Positions 7,105 through 14,561 of a stretch of 64,000 bases of DNA are shown one piece after another. A model generated the notes under the pieces. That model did not search any database and was not told where the DNA came from. It saw only the letters and a program-made list of their open reading frames with translations. Position numbers and translations under genes: made by a program. Where the stretch lies: assembly GCF_004331465.1 (NCBI RefSeq), contig NZ_SJKB01000002.1, positions 682,001 through 746,000 of the forward strand. Reading direction: 5' to 3'. Positions within the stretch are counted from its first letter, which is position 1. Each line of letters starts with the position of its first letter. The DNA is from Kribbella pittospori (GTDB taxonomy: Bacteria > Actinomycetota > Actinomycetes > Propionibacteriales > Kribbellaceae).

Positions 7105-7763
7105 CTGTTGCTGCGTCTCATGATGGTCAGACCGACCAGGCGGGACACCACCATGGCGACGTACCCGAGGCCGGCGAGCTGCTCGAGCATCACCACCGAC
7201 CTGGCCCAGGACGTGATGGGGACGATGTCGCTCAACCCCGTGCTGGAGAGCGTGGTGAAGCTCAGGAACAGCAGCTCCATCCAGGTGCGATCGCTCGCCG
7301 GGTCAACGGCTGCGGTGAAGCTGCCGGGCACGAGAGCCTGCACGAACACGTACAGGTAGGCGAAACCCCAAGCCACCAAGGTGAACGTGGCACCGGTCGC
7401 ATACAGCTCGTCGGCACTCACGTCATGGTCGGACAGCATGTAGCGAAGCAGGCTGTAGGCCGCGTAGAAGTAGAAGGCGGCGTGCAGTACGCCGGAGATC
7501 GCGATCACTGGCTCGGTCGGGTTGGCTGCGTCGACCAGTGACAGGGCGACGGCTGGGATGCCCAGACAGATGCTGACCCAGGTCAGTCCGGGCGTGGCCC
7601 GTACCGAGAACACCGCGAGCGCCAGTACGACGATCCCCAGGATCTCGAACGCAACCCGTCCGCCGCGCGATCCCTCCATCGCCGGGTAGACCAGGACGCC
7701 GAGCAACTGCACCACAAGCAGAACAGCGGACGGATGCCGCCGCGCACTCCCGACCACGGTCAT
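7101..7763 (-). CDS. two-TM-type ion channel with a divergent selectivity filter
   Basis: 220 aa, about six hydrophobic segments, ending in a pore-loop module like the Ion_trans_2 family: an outer helix near residues 126-146, a pore loop at 163-182 and an inner helix at 186-212. The pore reads FTTLSSTGLSDIVP (residues 169-182), where potassium channels have TxGYGD. The Gly-Tyr-Gly is replaced by Gly-Leu-Ser, so potassium selectivity should not be assumed. No cytoplasmic RCK domain. The ATG overlaps the thioesterase stop by 4 nt (ATGA), so the two genes are co-translated. Confidence 0.75.
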   Translation of the reverse strand: MTVVGSARRHPSAVLLVVQLLGVLVYPAMEGSRGGRVAFEILGIVVLALAVFSVRATPGLTWVSICLGIPAVALSLVDAANPTEPVIAISGVLHAAFYFYAAYSLLRYMLSDHDVSADELYATGATFTLVAWGFAYLYVFVQALVPGSFTAAVDPASDRTWMELLFLSFTTLSSTGLSDIVPITSWARSVVMLEQLAGLGYVAMVVSRLVGLTIMRRSNS

Positions 7764-8278
7764 GTCCCGGCCTCCCCCATCTTGCGGGACTCGATGATCG
7801 CCGCGCGGCGTGCCAGCCGGTGGTGCCGCCGGATCTCCGCCTCCCGAAGCCGTCGCCGTTCCTCATCGGTCTCGGCGATCACCTGTGGGACCTCACGCGG
7901 CTTCCCGTGCTCGTCGACCGCGACGAACACCAGGTACGCCGAGGCGACGTGCACCTCCGGTCCGACAGAGTCCCACCGGTCCGCGGTGATCCGGACACCG
8001 ACCTCCATCGAGCTCCGGCCAGTCCAGTTGACCTGGCCACTCAAGTGGATGACGTCACCGACCCGGACCGGCACCAGGAAGGTCATCTCGTCCATCGACG
8101 CGGTGACGGCCGCGCCGCCGGAGTGCCTGGCCGCGACGACGCCGGCGACCGAGTCGACCAGAGTCATGATCACGCCACCGTGCACTGTCCCCAGCAGGTT
8201 GGTCTCGTTCTGCGCGGTGATGTGCGACAACGACAACCGCGTCACCGACGTCGGCCGTGACGACGGGGTGCTGGACAT
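7760..8278 (-). CDS. acyl-CoA thioesterase, hotdog fold
   Basis: 172 aa from the ATG at 8278, which has AAGGAG seven bases upstream. Matches the BFIT/YciA-type acyl-CoA hydrolases: LLGTVHGGVIMTLVDSVAGVVAARHSGG contains the substrate-loop His-Gly-Gly and the catalytic Asp/Glu-type position on the central helix, and SGQVNWTGRSSMEVGVRI is the usual second strand. A basic, coiled C-terminal tail (EERRRLREAEIRRHHRLARRA) is typical of this subgroup. Hydrolyses cytosolic acyl-CoA; chain length unknown. It overlaps the ion channel gene downstream. Confidence 0.88.
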   Translation of the reverse strand: MSSTPSSRPTSVTRLSLSHITAQNETNLLGTVHGGVIMTLVDSVAGVVAARHSGGAAVTASMDEMTFLVPVRVGDVIHLSGQVNWTGRSSMEVGVRITADRWDSVGPEVHVASAYLVFVAVDEHGKPREVPQVIAETDEERRRLREAEIRRHHRLARRAAIIESRKMGEAGT

Positions 8279-8284
8279 GCCGGC

Positions 8285-8340
8285 TCCTTCTGGGGTGGGT
8301 CTTTCTCGGTAGGCCCTTCTGGCGGGTCCTTCTGGCGGGT
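8285..8340. repeat. short degenerate repeat upstream of thioesterase
   Basis: About four units of 13-15 nt related to CTTCTGGCGGGTC, the last two identical and adjacent. Read on the minus strand each unit carries AGAAGG, so the thioesterase leader contains several copies of a Shine-Dalgarno-like hexamer ahead of the true one. The effect on translation is unknown. Confidence 0.6.
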
Positions 8341-8439
8341 CTGCGCAGACTATCCCGGGTGGGTTGTCCACAGGTTCGAAATCACCGGCCGCGACGGGTG
8401 CCGATCCTCGTACTTTCTCTGGGCGAGGAGGTGGTCCCG

Positions 8440-9402
8440 ATGACCATCGACACCTGCACCGACCACCATGCCCAAGGCAACCACTCCGACCGGCCGGATC
8501 CGGTCCTGACTCCCCTGACCCGCGGCCAGGCCGCGCGGCTGATCAGCCTCGGCTTGTCCACCGCGGCCCGACTCGGTCTCGACGTCATGTACGAGGGCGG
8601 CGCCGCCCTCGTCCCCGTCGCGCCGTCCGCATCCAGCCCGGTGCTCGGCCTGAGCAACCTGGCCCGCGTCGTCGCCCGGTACGACGAGGACCGCTGGCCG
8701 GCCCTGGTCGAGGAGCACTTCGTCCAACTCCAGGAAAAGCTCCGCGAAGGCCCACCACTCCCACCCACGGATCCCGAGCGGGATCTGATCCAGCGCCTCG
8801 TTCCCCGCGATGCGCTGCCCACCGAATGGACCTCCGGGCGCCCCGACTTCCTTCCCGGGCTGCTGTCCGTTCCGTCGACCACGGAGGACGGCGTGGTCAC
8901 CATGTACCTCGACCCCACCGACTTCGGTCTCACCTGGTCCGAAGCCGAGCAGCACGGCCTGACCAACCTGCGTTGCATCACCGACCACGTCGAATACCTC
9001 ACCCAGGACGAGCTCCGGATCGCCGCCGTCACCGGCTCGCCGTACGCCGCCTCCCGGGCCCTGGTCCTCGACACCGTGCTCCGCGAATCCCTCCACATCG
9101 AGACCCCGTCCTACGGGGTCCTGGCCGGGCTGCCGTCCCGTGACCTTCTGTTGATCCATGTCATCGAGGACCTGTCGGTCATCCCTGCCCTCGGGCTGAT
9201 GCTCAACCTGACGGCCCGCTCCCACGCCCACGACCCTGGCCCTCTGTCACCCGACGTCTACCTGGTCACCCAGGCCGCCGACACCCCGTGGACCTGGCAT
9301 CCCGCCACCACTCCCTCCCCCGACCACACACCACTTCGTCTCTCCTCGCAGCTCCAGTCGCTCACACAGCATCTGGCCACTCGAGAATCTCCACCGACCT
9401 GA
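8440..9402 (+). CDS. conserved hypothetical protein
   Basis: 320 aa, soluble, no signal peptide or membrane segment. I do not recognise the family. The ATG at 8440 has GAGGAGG nine bases upstream. The protein begins with a short His-rich stretch, has a basic helix (TRGQAARLISLGLSTAARLGLDV) and a central region reading VVTMYLDPTDFGLTWSEAEQHGLTNL. The C-terminal SRDLLLIHVIEDLSVIPALGLMLNLTARS is strongly patterned and recalls DUF1444-type proteins, but this is only an impression. Codon use is normal for the window. It stands alone, transcribed away from the thioesterase. Confidence 0.75.
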   Translation: MTIDTCTDHHAQGNHSDRPDPVLTPLTRGQAARLISLGLSTAARLGLDVMYEGGAALVPVAPSASSPVLGLSNLARVVARYDEDRWPALVEEHFVQLQEKLREGPPLPPTDPERDLIQRLVPRDALPTEWTSGRPDFLPGLLSVPSTTEDGVVTMYLDPTDFGLTWSEAEQHGLTNLRCITDHVEYLTQDELRIAAVTGSPYAASRALVLDTVLRESLHIETPSYGVLAGLPSRDLLLIHVIEDLSVIPALGLMLNLTARSHAHDPGPLSPDVYLVTQAADTPWTWHPATTPSPDHTPLRLSSQLQSLTQHLATRESPPT

Positions 9403-9450
9403 GTGCCACGCCGAGGGCGGCCCGGGCGTCCTCAGGGTGAGGTGAGGTAG

Positions 9451-10143
9451 ATGCGCAGAGTACGGCGTACGCGTGGTGGCCACGATCGCCCCTCCGGTGT
9501 TCGACTGGGATCGGTCGCCGTGGTCGTTGCGGCTGTCGTTGGTGCCGGTGTTGTGGCCGGCTGCGGCGATGAGGCTGCAGGTGGGTCGCCTGGGATTCCG
9601 TATGGGTCGCCGGTGCCGTATGGGTCGCCGGTGCCGTATGCGTCGCCGGTGCCGTCCGGCAACGACGCTGCCGTGACGGCTGCCGCGGATGTGCTGAATC
9701 CCTTGCTGCTCCAGGACTTCCCCGCTTCGTTCGCCGGTCTGGTGCTCGATCACGACAAGCGCGTCGTGATCGTGTACCGGAAGCCTGACGCCGCCCTCGA
9801 CGCCCGGGTGCGCGAAGAGGTCAAAGGCGTCACCGTGGACCTACGCGACGCCCGGATGAGCCAGCGCGAGATGGCGGCCCTGAGGGATCGGGTCATCGCC
9901 GACATCAGCTACTGGGCCGAGCGCGGTATCGCAGTCAACGGTGCAGGACCAAAACCAGACGGCTCCGGCGTAGAGGTGATGACAACGTCCGGCACCTCAT
10001 CCGACCAGAAGAAGCTCAGAGCCCACTACCGAACCAACGCCATCCTCGTAACCCAAGGCCACCCAGCAATCGCAGCCCCCATGACAATCCCAGCCACCCC
10101 CCTCAAACGCCCCATCACCCCAATCACCCCACCACCGCGATGA
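9451..10143 (+). CDS. putative lipoprotein with PYGSPV repeats
   Basis: 230 aa. A basic start and a hydrophobic helix end in a lipobox-like GVVAGC near residue 38, so the mature protein should be membrane-anchored outside the cell. A short tandem repeat follows (PYGSPV, PYGSPV, PYASPV at about residues 50-67), encoded by three 18-nt units at 9599-9652. The central part (AAADVLNPLLLQDFPASFAGLVLDHDKRVVIVYRK) looks like a small alpha/beta domain. The tail is Pro/Ile/Thr-rich (PATPLKRPITPITPPPR). Start ATG 9451 has GAGGTGAGG upstream. Function unknown. Confidence 0.75.
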   Translation: MRRVRRTRGGHDRPSGVRLGSVAVVVAAVVGAGVVAGCGDEAAGGSPGIPYGSPVPYGSPVPYASPVPSGNDAAVTAAADVLNPLLLQDFPASFAGLVLDHDKRVVIVYRKPDAALDARVREEVKGVTVDLRDARMSQREMAALRDRVIADISYWAERGIAVNGAGPKPDGSGVEVMTTSGTSSDQKKLRAHYRTNAILVTQGHPAIAAPMTIPATPLKRPITPITPPPR

Positions 10144-10222
10144 GACCTCAGTCCGGAACGCCTCGCCCCGACAAGCCCCCAGCCCCCCAGCCCCGCCAGC
10201 CGTAGCACCTCCACCCCGGCAA

Positions 10223-10333
10223 CACCTCCACCCGCAAGCGCCTCCGCCCAGAGAGCACCTCCACCCGCAAGCGCCTCCGCCCAGAGAGCACCTCCACCCG
10301 CAAGCGCCTCCGCCCAGAGAGCACCTCCACCCG
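10223..10333. repeat. 33-nt tandem repeat, three perfect copies plus a partial
   Basis: Units start at 10223, 10256 and 10289 and are identical. A fourth starts at 10322 and diverges after 12 nt. Each unit is itself two related halves (CACCTCCACCCGCAAG, then CGCCTCCGCCCAGAGAG). There are no unique spacers, so this is not a CRISPR array. Looser copies of the half-unit extend over the whole spacer. Confidence 0.9.
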
Positions 10334-10550
10334 TAGCGCCGCCCAGACGGTCCCCCTGCCCCGACAGCGCCACCATCCCGTAAAGCGCCTCCACCCGGAC
10401 GGCCCACCGCACCGCCAACGGCACTAGCCGACAGCACCTCCGCCTGACAGCATCTCGCCCCGACGCCGGACGGCGCCGCAATGGCCTCCAGCTCAGTCTT
10501 CGTCGTCTCCAACAGCCTCCGCCTCCGCCGCCTCCGCCCCCTCACCTGAC

Positions 10551-10600
10551 GGTCGGCCCGCTGGCGGGTTGTTTGCTCACTAGCCGCCTACAACCCGCCA
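10551..10600. repeat. hairpin with TGGCGGGTTGT stem, first copy
   Basis: TGGCGGGTTGT pairs perfectly with ACAACCCGCCA across a short spacer. The left arm plus TTG (TGGCGGGTTGTTTG) and the right-hand CCCGCCA-C/T-CGAGC also occur in the hairpin at 54486-54563. It lies about 140 nt beyond the end of the flavin reductase gene and could act as a terminator for it. Confidence 0.65.
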
Positions 10601-10735
10601 TCGAGCGGACAAAGCGCCAGCCCCCGCAACACCTCCACCCCGACAAGAGTCGCCCAGTTGTGGGATCGCGCTGACGTGACTCGATCGGTGGATCGGACGG
10701 CCGGCGTACCCGACCTGCTAACCGGAGATGTCGTG

Positions 10736-11359
10736 TCAGGGGGTGGGGGGCTTGAAGTGGCCGGGCCAGTCGGAGTGGCGGATTCGGGTGATCGAGCGGA
10801 CTTCGCCGAGGGTGGACCACTCGTCCTTGCCCAGGCGGGCCAGCGGACGTAGGAGGTGGATGTCGGGGCGGTCGTCGACCATCACGGCCTCGTCGATGGC
10901 GAGGTGGCGGACCTGACCGATCACCACGGTGGAGTCGCCCAGTTCGAGGGTGGTGTGCAGCGTGCACTCGATGGCGACCGGTGACTCCGCGACCCGAGGT
11001 ACGGCGACTGTGCGGGCGGGTTCGGTGGTCAGGCCAACGGCTTCGAACTCGTTGATCTCCGGCGGGAAATTGGTGCCGGTGGCGTTGACCTGTTCGAACA
11101 AGGGCTCGGCGGCGAAGTTGACCACGAACTCGCGGGTGGCCTCGACGTTGTTCAGGCTGTCCTTGCGGCCGACGGAGGTGAACTGGACCATCGGCGGCCG
11201 CACACACGCCACGGTGAAGAACGAGTGCGGCGCCAGGTTGAGCACGCCGTCGGCGGACAGGCTCGAGACCCAGGCGATCGGGCGCGGTACGACGATCGAG
11301 TTCAGCATCGCGTAGATCTCGCGCCGTCCGACGGTCTCCGGATCCAGGTCGACTCGCAC
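10736..11359 (-). CDS. flavin reductase-like, FMN-binding split-barrel protein
   Basis: 207 aa, flavin reductase-like domain over nearly the whole length. Recognisable segments are NSIVVPRPIAWVSSLSADG, LNLAPHSFFTVACVRPPMVQF and the REFVVNFAAEPLFEQVNATG core. Family members bind FMN and reduce it with NAD(P)H or are oxygenase partners. No monooxygenase gene is adjacent, so the partner is unknown. The GTG start at 11359 lacks a clear Shine-Dalgarno; TGTACT lies six bases upstream and could be a -10 of a leaderless transcript. Confidence 0.85.
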   Translation of the reverse strand: MRVDLDPETVGRREIYAMLNSIVVPRPIAWVSSLSADGVLNLAPHSFFTVACVRPPMVQFTSVGRKDSLNNVEATREFVVNFAAEPLFEQVNATGTNFPPEINEFEAVGLTTEPARTVAVPRVAESPVAIECTLHTTLELGDSTVVIGQVRHLAIDEAVMVDDRPDIHLLRPLARLGKDEWSTLGEVRSITRIRHSDWPGHFKPPTP

Positions 11360-11446
11360 GCTCGCAGTACATCAAATCCGGTGGACGCCGTGGGGCACCG
11401 ACTGAAGGATCGAGACGACAGACGCCAGACCACGACGGAGGTATGT

Positions 11447-12535
11447 GTGGGAGATCACCATAAGGACCCGGAGATCGCCGAGACCGGGCAACAGCACCAG
11501 ACCGCACCGGACCAGACCGCCGAGACCGGACGGCGGCACCAGACCGCACCGGACCAGACCGCCGAGGGCGGCCGGCGGGACGGGATCGCGCCGGGGCAGA
11601 CCACTGAGGACGAGCAGCGGGACGGGACTGCGTCGGAGCAGATCGTTGAGGGCGGGCAGCGGGACGGGGTGGCGGCGGGGCAGGTCATTGAGGTTGGGGG
11701 GCGGTATGGGGTTGGGGCGGGGGAGATCGTTGAGGTTGTGGGTGGGGTGGCTAACCGTGGGTTCGTGCTGGGTGAGGAGTTGTTTCTGCGGGTGTCTCGG
11801 CCGGGGTTCGAGGGGGATCTGCGGAAGGAGGCGGCGGTTGTGCCGGTCGCCAGGGCAGCGGGTGTGTTGACGCCGGCGATCGTCGAGTACGACGACAGCC
11901 GGGCGATCATCGATGCGCCGTACGTCGTGATGCGGCGGGTGCACGGGGTCGAGCCGACCGCTGGACCGCCGAGCGGATTGGCAGAGCAGTTGGCTCAGCT
12001 GCACGAGCACGAGCGGACCGAGATCCCCGGACTGCCGCAGGACGACCGCGACGACCCGTGGCAGACGGTCGATCAACTGGCAGAGCACGGGACGATCGAT
12101 CTCGGTACGGCGAAGTGGCTGAGCGACTGGTTCACCCGCCTGTCCGGCCGGTTCGACCGGAACGAAGCCAAGGTGCTGATCCACGGAGATGTTGCCGCAC
12201 ACAACCTTCTGGCCGGACCGGACGGCGAACTGCTGGCCCTGATCGACTGGGGTGATGCCGCCCGCGCCCCGCGCGGCATGGACTTCGCCAAGCTGCCCCT
12301 TGAGCATGTCGCCGCGATCCTGCCCGAATACGTCCGCCACACCCAGAACGCCGTACGGGAGGAGGAGGTTGCGGCGGCCGCGCTGTGGTTCCACCTGGAC
12401 TGGGGGCTGGGGAAGCTGACCGCCGACCCGTGGCCCGGTCAGCGGCACTGGACCGCGCCGCCCGGCAGCCGGGTGCTCGGGTTGCTGCGGTTCTTCGCCG
12501 CCGGACCACCCGCGCCGTGGCGTGACCTGACCTGA
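11447..12535 (+). CDS. aminoglycoside phosphotransferase-family kinase with N-terminal 14-residue repeats
   Basis: 362 aa from GTG 11447 (GGAGG six bases upstream). Residues 12-95 are six tandem 14-residue units, from ETGQQHQTAPDQTA through EGGQRDGVAAGQVI to EVGGRYGVGAGEIV. The APH fold follows, beginning EVVGGVANRGFVLGEELFLRV, with HGDVAAHNLL (catalytic loop) and IDWGDAARAPRGMDFAKL (metal-binding Asp). Family members phosphorylate small hydroxylated molecules; the substrate here is unknown and antibiotic resistance should not be assumed. The repeats resemble the first residues of the domain itself, which suggests the array grew by duplication of the 5-prime end of the gene. Confidence 0.8.
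   Translation: MGDHHKDPEIAETGQQHQTAPDQTAETGRRHQTAPDQTAEGGRRDGIAPGQTTEDEQRDGTASEQIVEGGQRDGVAAGQVIEVGGRYGVGAGEIVEVVGGVANRGFVLGEELFLRVSRPGFEGDLRKEAAVVPVARAAGVLTPAIVEYDDSRAIIDAPYVVMRRVHGVEPTAGPPSGLAEQLAQLHEHERTEIPGLPQDDRDDPWQTVDQLAEHGTIDLGTAKWLSDWFTRLSGRFDRNEAKVLIHGDVAAHNLLAGPDGELLALIDWGDAARAPRGMDFAKLPLEHVAAILPEYVRHTQNAVREEEVAAAALWFHLDWGLGKLTADPWPGQRHWTAPPGSRVLGLLRFFAAGPPAPWRDLT
11480..11731 (+). repeat. 42-nt tandem repeat inside the APH-family gene
   Basis: Six in-frame 42-nt units encoding 14 residues each. The two 5-prime units are nearly identical at the protein level (ETG-x-x-HQTAPDQTA); later units diverge progressively toward the kinase domain (EGG-x-RDG-x-A-x-x-Q, then EVGGRYGVGAGEIV). 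The residues are mostly polar and disordered-looking. Confidence 0.85.
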
Positions 12536-12628
12536 TCAAGAAGGCGGGGTTCTGGCTCTCAGTGCTGGGGTTTCTGCTGTAAAACAAGGGGTTTGCACTG
12601 GTCACGACATGCGGCAGACTGGGTTCTC

Positions 12629-13663
12629 GTGACTGACTACGTAGCCGCCCAGGACCGGTACGACGACCAGATGGCCTACCGCCGGACGGGGCGCAGCGGC
12701 TTACTGCTGCCCGCGATCTCGCTGGGGCTGTGGCACAACTTCGGCGACGACAAGCCGTTCACCACGCAGCGCGACATTCTGCGCCGGGCGTTCGACCTCG
12801 GCGTCACGCACTTCGACCTGGCGAACAACTACGGCCCACCGTACGGCTCGGCCGAGACGAACTTCGGGACGCACTTCGCCCGGGACTTCGCCAAGTACCG
12901 CGATGAGCTGATCCTGTCGACCAAGGCCGGTTACGACATGTGGCCGGGTCCTTACGGTCAGGGCGGCGGCTCGCGGAAGTACCTGCTCGCCTCGCTGGAC
13001 CAGTCGCTGGCCCGGATGGGCGTGGACTACGTCGACATCTTCTACTCGCACCGGTTCGACCCGGACACCCCGCTCGAGGAGACGATGGGTGCGCTGGACG
13101 CCGCGGTGCGTTCGGGCAAGGCGCTGTACGCCGGCATCTCGTCGTACTCGGCGGACCGGACCCGGGAGGCGGCGCGGATCCTGCAGGAGTTGGGTACGCC
13201 GCTGCTGATCCACCAGCCGTCGTACTCGATGCTGAACCGCTGGATCGAGGAGGACCTGCTCGACGCCGTCGGCGAGCTGGGCGTCGGCGTGATCGCGTTC
13301 TCGCCGCTGGCGCAGGGCGTGCTCACCGACCGCTACCTGAACGGCGTCCCGGCCGACTCCCGCGCCGCGCAGGGCAAGTCGCTGAGCCCGGACTCGCTCA
13401 CCGAGGACACCCTCAAGCACGTCCGCGCGCTGGCCGAGATCGCCAAGGAGCGCGGCCAGTCCGTCGCCCAACTGGCGCTCGCCTGGACGCTGCGCGACGA
13501 CCGTGTCACCAGCGCGCTGATCGGGGCCTCCAGCGTCGCCCAGCTCGAGGACAACCTGGCGACCGTCCGGAACCTGAAGTTCAGCCCCGAGGAGCTCGAG
13601 GCCATCGACGCCGACGCCGTCGAGGCCGGCATCAACCTGTGGAAGAAGAGCTCGGACGGCTAG
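12629..13663 (+). CDS. aldo/keto reductase, YghZ / L-glyceraldehyde 3-phosphate reductase type
   Basis: 344 aa NADPH-dependent TIM-barrel reductase. YghZ-like landmarks: YRRTGRSGLLLPAISLGLWHNFGD at the start, FDLANNYGPPYGSAE with the catalytic Asp/Tyr, LILSTKAGYDMWPGPYG with the catalytic Lys, and IGASSVAQLEDNL near the cofactor end. These enzymes detoxify small aldehydes such as methylglyoxal. I chose GTG 12629 because homologues begin at about this point and a TTGCAC/CAGACT promoter-like pair ends eight bases before it. Hairpin element B begins inside the stop codon. Confidence 0.9.
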   Translation: MTDYVAAQDRYDDQMAYRRTGRSGLLLPAISLGLWHNFGDDKPFTTQRDILRRAFDLGVTHFDLANNYGPPYGSAETNFGTHFARDFAKYRDELILSTKAGYDMWPGPYGQGGGSRKYLLASLDQSLARMGVDYVDIFYSHRFDPDTPLEETMGALDAAVRSGKALYAGISSYSADRTREAARILQELGTPLLIHQPSYSMLNRWIEEDLLDAVGELGVGVIAFSPLAQGVLTDRYLNGVPADSRAAQGKSLSPDSLTEDTLKHVRALAEIAKERGQSVAQLALAWTLRDDRVTSALIGASSVAQLEDNLATVRNLKFSPEELEAIDADAVEAGINLWKKSSDG

Positions 13664-13746
13664 GGCGTGTCTCCCGATCCCACGCCGTAGCGAGCAGGTG
13701 CCCGCCGAGTGCCGCGCAGTAGGCGTGGGATTGGGAGACACGCCCT
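13662..13746. repeat. long hairpin element, copy B (25-bp terminal stem)
   Basis: Arms 13662-13686 and 13722-13746 pair at all 25 positions, one pair being G-U type. The 35-nt interior contains GCGAGCAGGTGC and CCGAGTGCCGCGCAGTA, identical to copy A at 2889-3053. The outer AGGGC/GCCCT and the inner GCC/GGC are shared with A, while the middle of the stem differs yet stays complementary. The left arm overlaps the aldo/keto reductase stop codon. No T-run follows. Confidence 0.85.
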
Positions 13747-13841
13747 CAGTACCGGCGGGGAGGTTACGGTACGGGGCCGGGTGGTTGCGGTTGCCGGGGG
13801 TTGGGCACAGGCTGGAGGAGACCCTCCTGGAGGTGGTTGTC

Positions 13842-14501
13842 ATGACCGCTTCGACGCTCGAACTGGCCCTGACCTACGAACATGCCCGGATCCGTGAGCT
13901 GGCTCAGCAGGCTCACCACCCGGCCGCCGCGCACCCCGAGCGCAGACATCAGACCGACTGGTTCTACGCCATCGCCGCGCAGCACCTGGCCGCCGCCGAA
14001 GACGTTCTCCTCCCGCACGTACGCCGACTCCCTGACGGCAGCAGCCTGGTCACCAGGTACGTCAGCAACGCCAAGGAGCTGGAGCGGTCACTGCGCTTCC
14101 TGAAAGGACGCCAGTACGGCGACATGCGGGTGCAGAACCTGACCGACCTGGAGGTGTGGACGTCCGTCGACCGGCTGCTCGCCGAACACGAGCGGCTGGA
14201 GACGTCGTACACCCAGCAGATCTGTGAGCAGCTGGACGACTCGCACATGAACACGTTGACCGAAGAGCTGCTGGAAGCCGAGGAGGTCGCGCCGACGCGG
14301 GCGCATCCGTACTCGCCACACACCGGCATGGCGGGCCGGATGGTGCACCGCATGTGGCGGCTGGCCGACAACGCCTGGGACAGCGCCGAGGGACGCGTCG
14401 TCCCGACCAAGTACCACGTACATCCGAAACGCGACTCCGCCCTGTCCCACTACCTCTACGGCACCGCGATTTCGGAGGACCAGGAAGAGCAGCAGCACTA
14501 G
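13842..14501 (+). CDS. hemerythrin-like HHE-domain protein
   Basis: 219 aa. A helical bundle with His spacing like hemerythrin/HHE cation-binding domains: LALTYEHARIRELAQQ, AAQHLAAAEDVLLPHV and LLAEHERLETSYTQQI. This would bind a di-iron or similar centre, but some expected metal ligands are hard to place by eye. The C-terminal third (RAHPYSPHTGMAGRMVHRMWRLADNAWDSAEGR) is basic and specific to this group. ATG 13842 has GGAGG upstream. A small stem (AGGAG-ACC-CTCCT) lies just before the ribosome site. Stands alone. Confidence 0.7.
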   Translation: MTASTLELALTYEHARIRELAQQAHHPAAAHPERRHQTDWFYAIAAQHLAAAEDVLLPHVRRLPDGSSLVTRYVSNAKELERSLRFLKGRQYGDMRVQNLTDLEVWTSVDRLLAEHERLETSYTQQICEQLDDSHMNTLTEELLEAEEVAPTRAHPYSPHTGMAGRMVHRMWRLADNAWDSAEGRVVPTKYHVHPKRDSALSHYLYGTAISEDQEEQQH

Positions 14502-14510
14502 AAGCAAAGT

Positions 14511-14556
14511 GACCGGGCCCGGATCCTCGGATGCCTCCGAGGGGCCGGGCCCGGTC
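14511..14556. terminator. strong GC hairpin, likely bidirectional terminator
   Basis: GACCGGGCCCGG (14511-14522) pairs perfectly with CCGGGCCCGGTC (14545-14556), and inside it CCTCGG pairs with CCGAGG. It lies 10 nt after the hemerythrin-like gene in a convergent intergenic space. No T-run, as is common in Actinobacteria. Confidence 0.75.
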
Positions 14557-14561
14557 TGCCT

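Larger units (their letters stand above)
10144..10735. other. gene-free spacer with 33-nt tandem repeats and a hairpin
   Basis: 592 nt between the lipoprotein and the flavin reductase. It is C/A-rich on the plus strand and built largely from variants of CACCTCCACCCGCAAG and CGCCTCCGCCCAGAG; three copies are perfect. Open frames across it on the minus strand are repetitive (GGACGWRCSLG) and run antisense into the lipoprotein gene, so I treat them as chance. A hairpin at 10551-10600 shares its stem with one at 54486-54563. Confidence 0.7.

Noticed and set aside
8364..8372. TTGTCCACA, a perfect actinobacterial DnaA box
   Set aside because: A single 9-mer is expected by chance at about this frequency in 64 kb, and no origin genes or box cluster is nearby.
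8365..8385. GGTTCGAAATC, like a tRNA T-loop or attachment site
   Set aside because: No acceptor, D or anticodon arms can be folded around it, and no integrase is present.
10223..10333. Possible CRISPR array
   Set aside because: The units abut without unique spacers, so this is a simple tandem repeat.
9997..10545. 182-codon minus-strand frame with GGACGWRCSLG repeats
   Set aside because: It is generated by the 33-nt tandem repeat, overlaps the lipoprotein gene antisense and has no ribosome site; treated as non-coding.
11447..12535. Aminoglycoside resistance gene
   Set aside because: The APH fold is shared by many small-molecule kinases, and neither resistance-type motifs nor context is seen.
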